The translations under genes were made by a program, and so were the position numbers. From VAXT01 sp038040395 (lineage in GTDB: Bacteria; Actinomycetota; Thermoleophilia; Gaiellales; Gaiellaceae), in contig JBBPIJ010000012.1 in the NCBI GenBank assembly GCA_038040395.1, positions 10,400 to 74,399 of the forward strand: a stretch of DNA of 64,000 nt, in the 5' to 3' direction. Shown here in pieces: positions 39,358-48,909 of this stretch. Positions within the stretch are counted from its first letter, which is position 1. Every line of letters begins with the position of its first letter. The notes beneath the pieces were generated by a model. The model did no database searches, was not told the DNA's origin, and saw only the letters and a program-made list of their open reading frames with translations.

Positions 39358-40461
39358 CTAGCGGAGGAGATAGGCGGCGCGGCCGCCGGCACCGGAGGCC
39401 CAGCAGCTGGTCGGGCTCGCGCAGTCGGTCGTATGCAGGCTTCCGTTGTCGAAGCGCTGCCAGGTCTTGCCGGCGTTGGTGCTGACATCGCTTCCGGAAG
39501 GCCCGACCGCGATCACCGTATTGCCGTTCACCCAGGTCGCACCCGATCGGTACTCGGGCGGAGCGCTCGGAACGAGCTGCCAGCTGCTGCCGCCGTCGCG
39601 GGTCGACGCGAAGTTGTCCGGCGAGGCGGTCGGCGCCGCGAAGTCCCCGCCCACGGCGAGCCCGTGCTGCTGGCTGCGGAAGGCGAGGGCGAAGATGCCT
39701 GCAGTCGGGCCGCTCGCCATCGGTGTCGCGCTCACGCTCCAGGTCAGACCGCGGTCGTTCGAGCGGAAGACCCGAGCCTGCGCGCCTCCGCCCGTGCCGA
39801 ACCAGGCGCGATGGCCATGGTCGGACGTGATGCACTGCCCACTCGCCGCAAAGGCGAACTCGCCCGCGATCGCCGGCGGCATCCCGGCCGGATCGACGAC
39901 GTGCCAGCTTCGGCCACCGTTGGACGTGGCGATGATCCTGAACTTGGTGCCGCCCGGCGGATCGGATAACGCCAGGCCGCGCCGGTCGTCGAAGAACGTC
40001 ATGCAGTCGTAGAAGGCTGCGGGGTCCTCGTTGACGAATGCGAGCGTCCAGTGCTGGCCCGCATCCGACGTGACGTAGATCCGCGAGTCGGTCCCCTCCC
40101 CGATCGAGAGGATGACGGCGTGGTCGGCGTCGAATGCCTCGATGTCCCGGAACTGAAGCAACTCCGTGCCGGGCGGCCCGACGGACTGCCAGGTCGCGCC
40201 GCGGTCGATCGTGCGCAGAACCGTTCCCCCGCCGCCACTCGACCAGGCCGTGCTCGCGCTGACGGCCGACAGTCCGCGCAGCGAGGCAGTCGAGCCTGTG
40301 GGCGTGTCGTGCCAGCTGTATGCGGCACCGCCTCCAGCGAGCGCTGCGGCCGAGCCCGCAAGGCTCAGCACTGCCAGAACGAGGAAGACGCGCCTCAGCA
40401 CAGGTGCAAATCTAATGCCCTTTCCCGCGCATCGCAAACCACGCTGTCTCGGGCGATGCAT
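39358..40461 (-). CDS. Secreted YCF48-like / BNR-repeat beta-propeller protein
   Basis: 367 residues from ATG 40461, or 347 from GTG 40401 (VLRRVFLVLAVLSLAGSAAA), which puts the signal peptide at the very N-terminus and may be the true start. The body has repeated Asp-box/YCF48 motifs: TIDRGATWQSV, TSDAGQHWTLAF, TSNGGRSWHVV, SNDRGLTWSV, TRDGGSSWQL and STNAGKTWQRF. This is a six- or seven-bladed propeller exported from the cell; function unknown. Confidence 0.85.
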   Translation of the reverse strand: MHRPRQRGLRCAGKGIRFAPVLRRVFLVLAVLSLAGSAAALAGGGAAYSWHDTPTGSTASLRGLSAVSASTAWSSGGGGTVLRTIDRGATWQSVGPPGTELLQFRDIEAFDADHAVILSIGEGTDSRIYVTSDAGQHWTLAFVNEDPAAFYDCMTFFDDRRGLALSDPPGGTKFRIIATSNGGRSWHVVDPAGMPPAIAGEFAFAASGQCITSDHGHRAWFGTGGGAQARVFRSNDRGLTWSVSATPMASGPTAGIFALAFRSQQHGLAVGGDFAAPTASPDNFASTRDGGSSWQLVPSAPPEYRSGATWVNGNTVIAVGPSGSDVSTNAGKTWQRFDNGSLHTTDCASPTSCWASGAGGRAAYLLR

Positions 40462-40477
40462 CTCGAAGCTCCAGCGT

Positions 40478-41011
40478 CTAGCCGATATCGACTGAAAGCT
40501 GTGACCTGGACGTGCTCACGACGAAGTTCCGCTCCTCGTCGAGCCCGATCACCCACGTAACCGCCGCCTCGAAGTCGCCTGTCTTCACGACCTCCTGCAC
40601 GTGGCGCGTCTCGTTCCCAGGCAGCCGACGGGGACCCGTGTAGGTGAACTTCAGCTCCTCGCCCACGGTTTGAGCGGTGGCCGCGGGGGTCAGGCGCACG
40701 ACGAGGAATGCCGAGCCCTCGATCTCGACCGGGTTGCCGGAGCCATCCTCGAACTTCGCACTCGAGGCCGGCTGGTACGAGACGCGGTACCCGGAAGGCG
40801 CGCCCTCGAGGAAGCCGAAGGCCACGCGGTCGGCGCACTCCAGAGCTTCGACGTTGACCGAGGTGAGATACCTCGTCTCGGCGGAGCCCGGACTGCTGAG
40901 AGCGCCGGTCCCGCCGGCCTCGCGGCAATTGGATCCCGCGGCCTCCTTCTTGCCGCTGCCGCAGCCGGCAAGGAGGACGACGAACGCGATTGCGGCGGCT
41001 CGGTGGGCCAT
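40478..41011 (-). CDS. AMIN-like-domain lipoprotein
   Basis: 177 residues from ATG 41011. A lipoprotein signal peptide (MAHRAAAIAFVVLLAGC) places the acylated Cys in LLAGC. The mature part resembles the actinobacterial AMIN-like domain: VEALECADRVAFGFLEGAPSG, YRVSYQPASSAKFEDGSGNP, and GSAFLVVRLTPA. It would be anchored to the outer face of the membrane; function unknown. Ends 77 bases before the possible GTG start of the propeller gene. Confidence 0.8.
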   Translation of the reverse strand: MAHRAAAIAFVVLLAGCGSGKKEAAGSNCREAGGTGALSSPGSAETRYLTSVNVEALECADRVAFGFLEGAPSGYRVSYQPASSAKFEDGSGNPVEIEGSAFLVVRLTPAATAQTVGEELKFTYTGPRRLPGNETRHVQEVVKTGDFEAAVTWVIGLDEERNFVVSTSRSQLSVDIG

Positions 41012-41034
41012 TTCCCTGCGCCCGAGCTTACCCC

Positions 41035-41292
41035 TCAACCCAGCCGCCGCTCGATCTCGGCGGGCTCCAGGCCATCGATCTCGAGGACCTTCGCGCGCGC
41101 CCCGTGGCCGGCGATGACGCGGACCGATCGTCGCGGCAGCTCGAGCGTCTCGGCGAGGAGCTCGCAGAGTGCGTCGTTCGCGCGTCCGCGCTCGGGCGGA
41201 GCGGCGATCCGCGCACGCCAGCCGTCTCCGTGGCGTCCGACCAGCTCGCTCCGGCTTGCTCCGGGCGACACCCTTACGCTGATCCGAGCCAC
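41035..41292 (-). CDS. DUF167 / YggU family protein
   Basis: 85 residues from GTG 41292. Small conserved protein with VRVSPGASRSELVG, WRARIAAPPERGRANDAL and the following C-ELLAETLELPRRSVRVIAGHGARAKVLEI pattern of the YggU fold. Function is not known in any organism. The GTG overlaps by one base the TAG stop of the aminotransferase (TAGTG), so it is the last cistron of the polyamine operon. Confidence 0.88.
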   Translation of the reverse strand: MARISVRVSPGASRSELVGRHGDGWRARIAAPPERGRANDALCELLAETLELPRRSVRVIAGHGARAKVLEIDGLEPAEIERRLG

Positions 41293-42677
41293 TACGCAGT
41301 CAGGTCTTGCGCGAGCTCCTCGAAGACCGCGATGTACGCATCGGCCGCCTCGTCGGTGTGCGCGATCGAGAGCGTCCATTCCTCCTCGCGGCCGGGAGTC
41401 ATGAAGATCCCGCGATTGAGGTTGTAGAGCCACGCGAGGTCGGCCATCTCACCATCGGCGTGCTGCTTGAAGGTTGCGAAGTCGGTGATCTTCTCGTCGG
41501 AGAACGTGACCGTGCCCTTGCTCCCGATTCCGACGCTGTAGCCGGGGAGGCCGTGGCGGTCGATGATCTCCTGGCAGCCTGCGAGCAGCCGCTCGTTGAT
41601 TCGGTGGAGGTGCTCGTAGGCATCCGGCGTCAGCACCTCGAGGAGGCTGGCCTTGGCCGCTGCCATCGTCAGCGGGTTCCCGTTGAACGTGCCGACCTGG
41701 TACACGGTGCCGTCCTCGACGACGGCCATGACCTCCTCGGTGCCGCCGATTGCGCCCGACGGGAGCCCGCCGCCGAGCGTCTTCGCCAGCGTCACCATGT
41801 CCGGCTCGATGCCGAAGCGCTCGGTCGCGCCGCCGGCTGCGATTGCGAGGCCGGTCTTGACCTCGTCGAAGATGAGCACGATGTCGTGTCGTTTCGTGAT
41901 CTCGCGGACGGCCTCGAGGTAGCCCTCCTGCGGCAGGACCACGCCGATGTTCATCAGCGCCGCCTCCATGATCAGGCACGCCGGCTTGCGGCCCTCGTCG
42001 TCGAGGCGCTCGATCCGGCGCTCGAGTGCGTCCGCGTCGTTGAACGGGACGGCCACGGTCAGGTCGACGATCGCCTGCGGGATGCCTCCGCCGTACGCAG
42101 TCGAGGGGATGTTCTCGGGATCGACGTTGGTGTCCACATCACCGACGGCGACCATCACCGCGTCATGGTGGCCGTGGTAGGAGCCGAAGATCTTCAGGAT
42201 CGTGTCGCGCCCGGTCAGCGCGCGGGCGATCCGGATGGCGTCCATCGTCGCCTCGGAGCCGGAGTTGTTGTAGCGCCATTTCGGCAGCCCGAAGCGTCGA
42301 GCTAGCTCCTCGGCGACGTCAATCCCGTCTTCAGTCGGGGCTGCGAAATGGGTTCCAAGCCGGACGCGCTCCTCGACCGCCTTCACGATCGCCGGGTGCG
42401 CGTGGCCCTGCGGCATCGAGCCGAAGCCGTTGTGGAAGTCCCAGAGGTGGCGGCCGTCCACGTCCCAGACGGAGGCGCCTTCGCCGCGCTCGAGGTAGAT
42501 CGGCCAGGGCTCGCGCACCTGGTACGAGGAAGGCACGCCTCCCGGCAGCACCTTTCGGGCGCGCTCGAACATACGCCTCGACTCTTGCGTCTGCTCGTCG
42601 AGTCGCTTGCCCTCGCGCTCGGTCAGCTCCTTGACGCGCTCGCGGTCGATCTGGGTTGCTGCGACTTCCGTATTCAT
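41292..42677 (-). CDS. Class III aminotransferase (HemL-like aspartate aminotransferase family)
   Basis: 461 residues, PLP fold-type I. It has NNSGSEATMDAIRIARALTGR, SYHGHHDAVM, the cofactor Asp in LIFDEVKTG, the Schiff-base Lys in TLAKTLGGGLPSGAIGG, and TFNGNPLTMAAA. It most resembles glutamate-1-semialdehyde aminomutases, but the N-terminal extension and position behind a polyamine permease favour an amine:oxoacid aminotransferase (inference). Its ATG overlaps the potC stop (ATGA). Confidence 0.85.
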   Translation of the reverse strand: MNTEVAATQIDRERVKELTEREGKRLDEQTQESRRMFERARKVLPGGVPSSYQVREPWPIYLERGEGASVWDVDGRHLWDFHNGFGSMPQGHAHPAIVKAVEERVRLGTHFAAPTEDGIDVAEELARRFGLPKWRYNNSGSEATMDAIRIARALTGRDTILKIFGSYHGHHDAVMVAVGDVDTNVDPENIPSTAYGGGIPQAIVDLTVAVPFNDADALERRIERLDDEGRKPACLIMEAALMNIGVVLPQEGYLEAVREITKRHDIVLIFDEVKTGLAIAAGGATERFGIEPDMVTLAKTLGGGLPSGAIGGTEEVMAVVEDGTVYQVGTFNGNPLTMAAAKASLLEVLTPDAYEHLHRINERLLAGCQEIIDRHGLPGYSVGIGSKGTVTFSDEKITDFATFKQHADGEMADLAWLYNLNRGIFMTPGREEEWTLSIAHTDEAADAYIAVFEELAQDLTA

Positions 42678-43474
42678 GCCCTCACCTGGCTTTCTCGACG
42701 CCGCTGCAGCAGCACGTTCAGAACCATCAGGCTGAGAGCGACGACGAAGATCAACGTGCCCATCACGTTAACCTGCGGCGGCGCTCCCACGCGCGCCTGG
42801 CCCCAGACGAAGAGCGGGAACGTGATCTCGGAGCCCGAGTTGAAATACGTGATCACGAAGTCGTCGATCGAGAGTGCGAACGAGAGCAGCGCGCCCGCCA
42901 GGATTGCCGGCGCGATCAGCGGCAGCGTCACCTTGCGGAAGGTCACCCACTCGTTCGCGCCGAGATCCATCGCGGCCTCCTCGAGGCTACGGTCGAACCC
43001 GACGAGTCGCGCCTTCACGGTCACCACCACGTAGCTGATGCAGAACATGATGTGCGCGATCAGAATCGTCCTGAAACCGAGTGGGAAGACGGTGGTGACG
43101 TTGATGAAAAGCGTCAGGAGCGAGGCGCCGAGCACGATCTCGGGCGTCGCCATCGGCAGGAAGATCAGGAGATTCGTGGCCCCTCGTCCGCGAAAGCCGT
43201 AGCGCACGAGCGCGAGCGCGATCAGGGTCCCGAGGACGGTTGCCAGGATGCTCGCGAGGAACGCGATCTCCAGCGAGAGGGTCATCGCTTCCCGCAGCCC
43301 CGGCACGCCGTCCCAGTTCCGCCAGTGATCGAGCGTGAAGCCCTGCCAGGTGTAGTTGAACCGCCCGGCGGGGTTGTTGAACGAGAAGAGGACCACGAGC
43401 CCGATTGGGATGAGCAGGTACGCGAACGCGAGGATCGCGTAGACGGTGAGTAGGTGGCGTCGAACGAATCTCAT
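42674..43474 (-). CDS. potC: Polyamine ABC transporter permease, PotC type (system 1)
   Basis: 266 residues with six transmembrane helices. It starts MRFVRRHLLTVYAILAFAYL and has the cytoplasmic EAA-type loop EEAAMDLGANEWVTFRKVTLPLIAPAI (residues about 165-191) that docks the ATPase. Overlaps: ATG with the potB stop (ATGA), stop with the aminotransferase ATG. Confidence 0.92.
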   Translation of the reverse strand: MRFVRRHLLTVYAILAFAYLLIPIGLVVLFSFNNPAGRFNYTWQGFTLDHWRNWDGVPGLREAMTLSLEIAFLASILATVLGTLIALALVRYGFRGRGATNLLIFLPMATPEIVLGASLLTLFINVTTVFPLGFRTILIAHIMFCISYVVVTVKARLVGFDRSLEEAAMDLGANEWVTFRKVTLPLIAPAILAGALLSFALSIDDFVITYFNSGSEITFPLFVWGQARVGAPPQVNVMGTLIFVVALSLMVLNVLLQRRRESQVRA

Positions 43475-44328
43475 CCGGTGAGCTTCTCCGTTCCGATCAC
43501 CCTCGCGTAGATCGCGATCAGCACGAGGATCACCGCCATCAGCGTGAAGGAGAGCGAGGCAGCTGACGGATAGTCCGTGAGCTCGAGAAACTTCGACTGG
43601 ATGACGTTTCCGATCATCGCCTGCTTCGGCGTCCCGAGTAACTCTGCGTTGATGAAGTCCCCAGCCGCAGGGATGAACGTCAGGAGGGTGCCCGCGACCA
43701 CTCCCGGCAGCGACAGTGGCAGCGTTACCCGCAGAAAAGCCTGCAGGCGGCTTGCGTAGAGATCCTCGGCCGCTTCGATCAGCCTGTGGTCTATCGCCTC
43801 GAGCGAGACGTAGAGCGGCAGCGCCATGAAGGGCAGGAAGTTGTAGGTGATCCCGGCGACCACGGCCGTGGAGGTCGCGAGCAGCCGGCCGCCGTCGCCG
43901 AGGATCCCGACGTCGCGGAAGATGCCGACCACAGGCCCCTCGTCCGCGAGGATCGTCTGCCACGCCAGCGTCCTGATCAGGTACGTGACGAAGAACGGGG
44001 CGATGATCATGACCAGCAAGAGGTTCTTCCAGCGCCCTCCGCGGAACGCGATCCAGTACGCGAGCGGGTAGCTGATGAGGAGCGCGAACACCGTCGCGAG
44101 CCCCGCATACACGACCGACCGCGTGAGCTGCTCGTGGTATCGCTCGAGCGCGTCCCAGTAGTTCCCCCAGGCCCAGTCGAACGAGTAGCCCACGTCGAAG
44201 TTCCCTGACTGCAGCGACTGGTAGGCCAGGAACCCGAGCGGCACGAGGAAGAACACCGCGAGCCACGCCAGCCCCGGCGCGAGCAGGAGATACGGCGTGA
44301 GCCCGCGGTGACGGTGGAAGAAGCCCAA
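43471..44328 (-). CDS. potB: Polyamine ABC transporter permease, PotB type (system 1)
   Basis: 285 residues, six helices, starting GFFHRHRGLTPYLLLAPGLA. The EAA-type loop reads LIEAAEDLYASRLQAFLRVT followed by LPLSLPGV. It pairs with the downstream PotC-type protein to form the channel. It lies 11 bases after the binding-protein gene. Confidence 0.92.
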   Translation of the reverse strand: MGFFHRHRGLTPYLLLAPGLAWLAVFFLVPLGFLAYQSLQSGNFDVGYSFDWAWGNYWDALERYHEQLTRSVVYAGLATVFALLISYPLAYWIAFRGGRWKNLLLVMIIAPFFVTYLIRTLAWQTILADEGPVVGIFRDVGILGDGGRLLATSTAVVAGITYNFLPFMALPLYVSLEAIDHRLIEAAEDLYASRLQAFLRVTLPLSLPGVVAGTLLTFIPAAGDFINAELLGTPKQAMIGNVIQSKFLELTDYPSAASLSFTLMAVILVLIAIYARVIGTEKLTG

Positions 44329-44339
44329 CCCGGGTCAGC

Positions 44340-45491
44340 TCAGACGCCGAGCACGGCCTGCCACTGCTCGTTGTAGCTCTGGTTCTTCAGAGCCGCCGGG
44401 TCGACCAGGTGAACCTGCGAGAGCGTCTTCTCGGTCGGGAAGAACAACTCGTTGTTGGCCGTCTCCGGATCAATCTTGATCAGCGCCTCGCGCGAGCCTT
44501 TGACCGGGCTGATGTAGTGGATGTGGCCGTAGAGCTTTGCAGCCACCTCGGGGTCGTAGATGTAGTTCATGAACACCGATGCGGTGTAGGCGTCGCCGCC
44601 CTTCGGGATCAGCACGTTGTCCGTCCAGATCATCCCGCCGGCCTTGGGGATCACCCACGTCAGATCCGGGTTGTCGAGGTGGAGCTGCTCGATGTCGCCC
44701 GACCACCCGACACAGGCCAGGAGGTCGCCGCTGGCGAGCGGGCCCGTGTAGCTGTTGCCGGTGATACCGCGAAACTGTCCCGCGTCCTGCGCGGCCTGGA
44801 CGCGGTCGAGCGCCCTGCTGAAAGAGTCGTCCGTAATCTTGCCGGGGTCGTCTCCGTTCTCGAGTATGACCAACCCGAGGGTGTCCGCGAAGCTGTTGAG
44901 GATCGCCACCTTCCCCTTGAGTGCTTTGTCCTCGAGGAGCTGCTCCATCGAGGTGACAGGCTGTTTCGTCAGCTTCGTGTTGTAGGCGATCCCGGTCATC
45001 CCCGAACACCAGGGGAGGCTGTATTCGCGGTCGGGATCGAAGCCGGGGTGTCGCTGGACGTCGACGAGGTTCTCGATGTTCGGGATCGCGTCCTTGTCGA
45101 GCTTCTCCGCCCAGCCCTTGTCGATCACTGTCGCCAGGAAGCGCTCGTTGTCGGTGAGGACGATCAGGTCGCGATCGATCGACTGGTCCCGTGACAACGG
45201 GCCCTGGATCTTCCCGAAGAACTGCGAGTTCGAGTCGACGTCCTCCGTGTACTTGACGTCGACGCCGAACTCCTTTTTGAAAGCTTCGAGCGTCAGCCAC
45301 TTCTTCGTCTTCTCGTCGACGTCCATGTAGTACGTCCAGTTGGAGAAGCGCATGGTCTTCGCGAGCTCCCGCTTTCCGCCGCTTCCGCCGTTGCCGCCAC
45401 CGCAGGCCGCGAGTAGGCCGGGCATGGACAGCAGGCCAGCGCCGAGCGCGGCGCGACGGAGCAATTCGTCTCGGGTCAGCATGTCGTTCAC
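44340..45491 (-). CDS. potD: Polyamine-type solute-binding lipoprotein, PotD type (system 1)
   Basis: 383 residues. The N-terminus combines a twin-arginine-like DELLRRAALGAGLLSMPG with a lipobox LLAAC, so it may be a Tat-exported lipoprotein. The mature part has MRFSNWTYYMDVDEKT, ending in the family's YNEQWQAVL. The acidic pocket residues typical for binding cationic polyamines are plausible but ligand specificity is not provable here. ATG overlaps the potA stop (ATGA). Confidence 0.88.
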   Translation of the reverse strand: MNDMLTRDELLRRAALGAGLLSMPGLLAACGGGNGGSGGKRELAKTMRFSNWTYYMDVDEKTKKWLTLEAFKKEFGVDVKYTEDVDSNSQFFGKIQGPLSRDQSIDRDLIVLTDNERFLATVIDKGWAEKLDKDAIPNIENLVDVQRHPGFDPDREYSLPWCSGMTGIAYNTKLTKQPVTSMEQLLEDKALKGKVAILNSFADTLGLVILENGDDPGKITDDSFSRALDRVQAAQDAGQFRGITGNSYTGPLASGDLLACVGWSGDIEQLHLDNPDLTWVIPKAGGMIWTDNVLIPKGGDAYTASVFMNYIYDPEVAAKLYGHIHYISPVKGSREALIKIDPETANNELFFPTEKTLSQVHLVDPAALKNQSYNEQWQAVLGV

Positions 45492-46600
45492 TTCTTGTCC
45501 TCCTCTGTGAGTTCGACGACGAAGGCGGCCTCGGGGTCGAAGCCGACGGTAATCGGGTCACCGGCGGAAGCTCTGTGCGCGCCCGACTCCATATTCTGGA
45601 CGTAGACGGTCAGCCGCCCGGCCGGGGTGTCGATGACGTACTGCGTCGAGACGCCGACGTACGCGGACTCGAAGACCGTTCCCACGATGGTGTTCACCTG
45701 GCCGCTTCCGATCCGGATCTTCTCGGGGCGGATGCCAACCGCGACGCGGCCGGAGCGGTCCCGCAAAGCGTCGGGCAAGACCTGGACCTCGGCGCCGCCG
45801 TCGAGCCTGATCGTGCTAGGCCCGGACGCGGTTCCGGGCAAAAGGTTCGAGACGCCCAGGAAGCCGGCAACGAAGGCGGTTCGCGGTCGCTCGTAGAGCT
45901 CACTCGGCGGGCCGAGCTGCTCGACGCGGCCGCGGTTCATCACCGCGATCGTGTCGGCCATCGTCATCGCCTCCTCCTGGTCGTGGGTCACGTGGATGAA
46001 CGTGACGCCGAGCTCGCTCTGGATCAGCTTCAGCTCGAGCTGCATCTGGCGGCGCAGCTTTAGGTCGAGCGCTCCGAGGGGCTCGTCCAGCAGGAGGACG
46101 CGAGGCTTGTTGACGAGGGCGCGCGCGAGGGCGATGCGCTGCTGCTGCCCGCCGGAGAGCTGGCGGGGCTTGCGCGACTCGAGGCCATGCAGGTCGACGA
46201 GGTCGAGGATCGCACTTACCCGGCCCGCGAGCTGCTTGCCTCGCACCCCTTGGCGGCGCATCCCGAACGCGACGTTCTCGAAGGTCGACAGGTGCGGGAA
46301 AAGCGCGTACGACTGGAAGACGGTGTTCACGTCGCGCTTGTACGGCGGCAGCCCGACGACGTCTCGATCGCCCAGGTAGATCGAGCCCGCGGTCGGTTCC
46401 TCGAAGCCTCCGATCATCCGCAGCGTGGTCGTCTTGCCGCAGCCGGAGGGCCCCAGCAGGGCGAAGAACTGGCCCGGCTCGATCGAGAGCGAGATGTCGT
46501 CGACCGCCACGACGTCGTCGAAGCGCTTCGTGACACCCTCGAGGCGGACGTCGGACGCCTGAGTGGCGTGCTCTGCCTCCGCCCGCTCCGCGACGCCCAT
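45488..46600 (-). CDS. potA: Polyamine ABC transporter ATPase, PotA type (system 1)
   Basis: 370 residues. ABC ATPase domain: Walker A LLGPSGCGKTTTLRMIGG, signature LSGGQQQRIALARALV, Walker B VLLLDEPLGALDLKLR, H-loop HVTHDQEEAMTMAD. A C-terminal TOBE regulatory domain (VAVGIRPEKIRIGSGQ) follows. It starts 4 bases after the aldehyde dehydrogenase gene. Confidence 0.94.
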   Translation of the reverse strand: MGVAERAEAEHATQASDVRLEGVTKRFDDVVAVDDISLSIEPGQFFALLGPSGCGKTTTLRMIGGFEEPTAGSIYLGDRDVVGLPPYKRDVNTVFQSYALFPHLSTFENVAFGMRRQGVRGKQLAGRVSAILDLVDLHGLESRKPRQLSGGQQQRIALARALVNKPRVLLLDEPLGALDLKLRRQMQLELKLIQSELGVTFIHVTHDQEEAMTMADTIAVMNRGRVEQLGPPSELYERPRTAFVAGFLGVSNLLPGTASGPSTIRLDGGAEVQVLPDALRDRSGRVAVGIRPEKIRIGSGQVNTIVGTVFESAYVGVSTQYVIDTPAGRLTVYVQNMESGAHRASAGDPITVGFDPEAAFVVELTEEDKK

Positions 46601-46604
46601 CAGG

Positions 46605-48041
46605 TCAGTCGATCTTCGCCATGACGTGCTTGATCTGGGTGTAGTCCTCGAGCGAGTAGACCGACAGATCCTTGCCGTAACCGGACTGCTTGTAGCCGCC
46701 GTGTGGCATCTCCGAGACGAGCGGGATGTGGTCGTTGATCCAGACCGTCCCGAACTGGAGCTTGCGGGCGGCGTTCAACGCGCGGCCGATGTCACGCGTC
46801 CAGACCGAGGCCGAGAGCCCGTAGTCGACGTCGTTTGCCCAGCCGAGCGCTTCGTCGTCGTCCGCGAACCGCTGGACGGTCACGACCGGGCCGAAGACCT
46901 CCTTCTTGACGATCTCGTCGTCCTGGCCCACGTCGGTGACGAGGGTCGGCTGCACGAAGAATCCGCGGTCGCCGTTGGAGCCGCCGCCCGTCAGCACTTT
47001 TGCCTTCGACGCCCGCTCGAGGAAGCCGAAGATGCGCTCCTGCTGCGCCTTCGAGATCACCGGCCCCATGTCGAGGTCCTCGCTGGTCGCCGGATCGCCG
47101 ACCTGCAACGACTCGACTGCCGGCACGAGCTCGTCGAGGAGCTTGTCGTAGACCTTCGGCCCTGCGATCACGCGCGAGGCTGCGGTGCAGTCCTGCCCCG
47201 AGTTCCAGTAGCCGGCGATCTTGATCCCCTCGGCGACGGCAGCCGGGTCGGCGTCGTCGAAGACGATCACAGGCGCCTTGCCACCGAGCTCCAGGTGGAC
47301 GCGCTTCAGGTTGTCGGCGGCGGCGCGCGCGACCTCCTTCCCGGTCGCGACGTCGCCGGTGAGCGAGACCATGCGCACGTCTGGGTGACGCACGATCCCC
47401 GCGCCGACGGGCTCGCCGTCGCCGGTGATCACGTTCAGGACGCCGGGCGGGAGGATGTCCGCAGCGAGCTGCGCCATGCGCAGCGTCGTCAGCGGCGTTT
47501 GCTCCGAGGGCTTGAGGACGATGACGTTGCCGGCCGCGAGCGCGGGGGCGATCTTCCACACCGCCATCATCAGCGGGTAGTTCCAGGGCGCGATCTGACC
47601 GACGATGCCGACGGGCTCGCGGCGGATCATCGAGGTGTACCCGCGCATGTACTCACCCGTCGCGCGGCCTTCCAGCGTCCGCGCCGCGCCCGCGAAGAAG
47701 CGGAGGTTGTCCGAGGAGACCGGCAGCTCGTCCCGGGCGGCGGGGAGCGGCTTGCCGACGTTCTGCGACTCGAGCTGAGCGAGCTCCTCCGTGTTCGCGT
47801 CGATGGCGTCTGCCAGCTTGAGCAGCATCTCCGCCCGTTCGCCGGGAGTCGTCTCGAGCCACTCGGGCAGCGCCGTCCCGGCCGCCTCGACCGCCCGGTC
47901 GACGTCGGCCTGCGTGCCTTGCGGGACCTCCGCGATCGTCTCGCCGGTCGCCGGGTTGATGATCTCGGCGGTTCCGCCTTCAGCCGCGTCGACCCACTTG
48001 CCCCCGACGAAGTTCTGGTACTGCGCGACCGTCACGCTCAT
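46605..48041 (-). CDS. NAD(P)-dependent aldehyde dehydrogenase, aminobutyraldehyde type
   Basis: 478 residues. IAPWNYPLMMAVWKIAPALA, catalytic Glu in VHLELGGKAPVIVFDDAD and Cys in WNSGQDCTAASR. It is close in pattern to gamma-aminobutyraldehyde dehydrogenases (PatD/YdcW), which oxidise 4-aminobutanal to GABA. AGGAGG lies 6 bases before the ATG. It sits between the two polyamine transporter sets, matching a role in putrescine breakdown. Confidence 0.9.
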   Translation of the reverse strand: MSVTVAQYQNFVGGKWVDAAEGGTAEIINPATGETIAEVPQGTQADVDRAVEAAGTALPEWLETTPGERAEMLLKLADAIDANTEELAQLESQNVGKPLPAARDELPVSSDNLRFFAGAARTLEGRATGEYMRGYTSMIRREPVGIVGQIAPWNYPLMMAVWKIAPALAAGNVIVLKPSEQTPLTTLRMAQLAADILPPGVLNVITGDGEPVGAGIVRHPDVRMVSLTGDVATGKEVARAAADNLKRVHLELGGKAPVIVFDDADPAAVAEGIKIAGYWNSGQDCTAASRVIAGPKVYDKLLDELVPAVESLQVGDPATSEDLDMGPVISKAQQERIFGFLERASKAKVLTGGGSNGDRGFFVQPTLVTDVGQDDEIVKKEVFGPVVTVQRFADDDEALGWANDVDYGLSASVWTRDIGRALNAARKLQFGTVWINDHIPLVSEMPHGGYKQSGYGKDLSVYSLEDYTQIKHVMAKID

Positions 48042-48072
48042 CGAAACCTCCTCATTCGGTGCTCAAACTAAC

Positions 48073-48909
48073 TCATTGCCGGGCGCCGGCAGCCGCCGCA
48101 GCGGGCGCCGCGACGCCGGTCTCGGTCGTCAGGCGCTGCGCGATGTAGACGGGGATCGCCGAGGCAAGGACTACGAGGACGGCGACCACGTTGACGATTG
48201 GGAGCTGGTTTGGCCTCGAGAGGTTCGTGAAGATCCAGATTGGAAGCGTCTGCTGGTCGCCGGCGGTGAACGTCGTCACGATGATCTCGTCGAAGGAGAG
48301 CGCGAATGCGAGCAGCGCTCCGGCGAGAAGCGAGGTGCGGATCGCGGGAAGCGTCACGTACCGGAACGTCTGCCACGTATCGGCGCCGAGGTCCATCGAG
48401 GCTTCCTCGATCGACCGTGAGAGCCGGCGAAGCCGCGCGACCACGTTGTTGTAGACGACGACGATGCAGAACGTCGCGTGGCCGACGATCACCGTGAACA
48501 GGCCGAGGCCGACGCCGAAGGGCTCGAAGACGCTGCGGAAGGTCGCGTTCAGCGCCATCCCCGTGACAATGCCGGGAAGGGCAATCGGGAGGATGACGAG
48601 GAAAGAGACCGTCTCCCGGCCGAAGAAGCGGTAGCGCTGCACCGCGAACGCCGCGAGCGAGCCGAGGAGGAGCGCGAGCACCGTCGCCCCGAGACCGGCC
48701 TTAAGCGACGTCAGAAGCGCGTCCCGCGCTCCCGGGTTCTCAAGCGCCTTGCTGAACCATTTGAGGGTCACGCCCTGGATCGGCCAGGCCTGGTTCGTCC
48801 GGTCGTTGAACGCGTACAGCGTGATCACGAGCAGCGGCAGGTAGATGAACGCGAGCGTCAACCCCGTCGCGATGCGGAGGGCGATCCGGGTGAGAGGCGA
48901 CTCGACCAT
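48073..48909 (-). CDS. potC: Polyamine ABC transporter permease, PotC type (system 2)
   Basis: 278 residues from ATG 48909, six helices, EAA-type loop IEEASMDLGADTWQTFRYVT followed by LPAIRTSL. It overlaps the stop of the PotB-type gene by one base (TAATG). The C-terminal tail is Ala-rich. Confidence 0.92.
   Translation of the reverse strand: MVESPLTRIALRIATGLTLAFIYLPLLVITLYAFNDRTNQAWPIQGVTLKWFSKALENPGARDALLTSLKAGLGATVLALLLGSLAAFAVQRYRFFGRETVSFLVILPIALPGIVTGMALNATFRSVFEPFGVGLGLFTVIVGHATFCIVVVYNNVVARLRRLSRSIEEASMDLGADTWQTFRYVTLPAIRTSLLAGALLAFALSFDEIIVTTFTAGDQQTLPIWIFTNLSRPNQLPIVNVVAVLVVLASAIPVYIAQRLTTETGVAAPAAAAAGARQ

Noticed and set aside
41292..42677. Glutamate-1-semialdehyde aminomutase (hemL) assignment
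   Set aside because: Overall pattern is HemL-like, but the N-terminal extension and polyamine operon context make a haem role unlikely; kept as an unspecified class III aminotransferase.
46563..48071. Plus-strand open frame of about 500 codons opposite the aldehyde dehydrogenase
   Set aside because: Mirror of codon bias in the real gene; no domain features.
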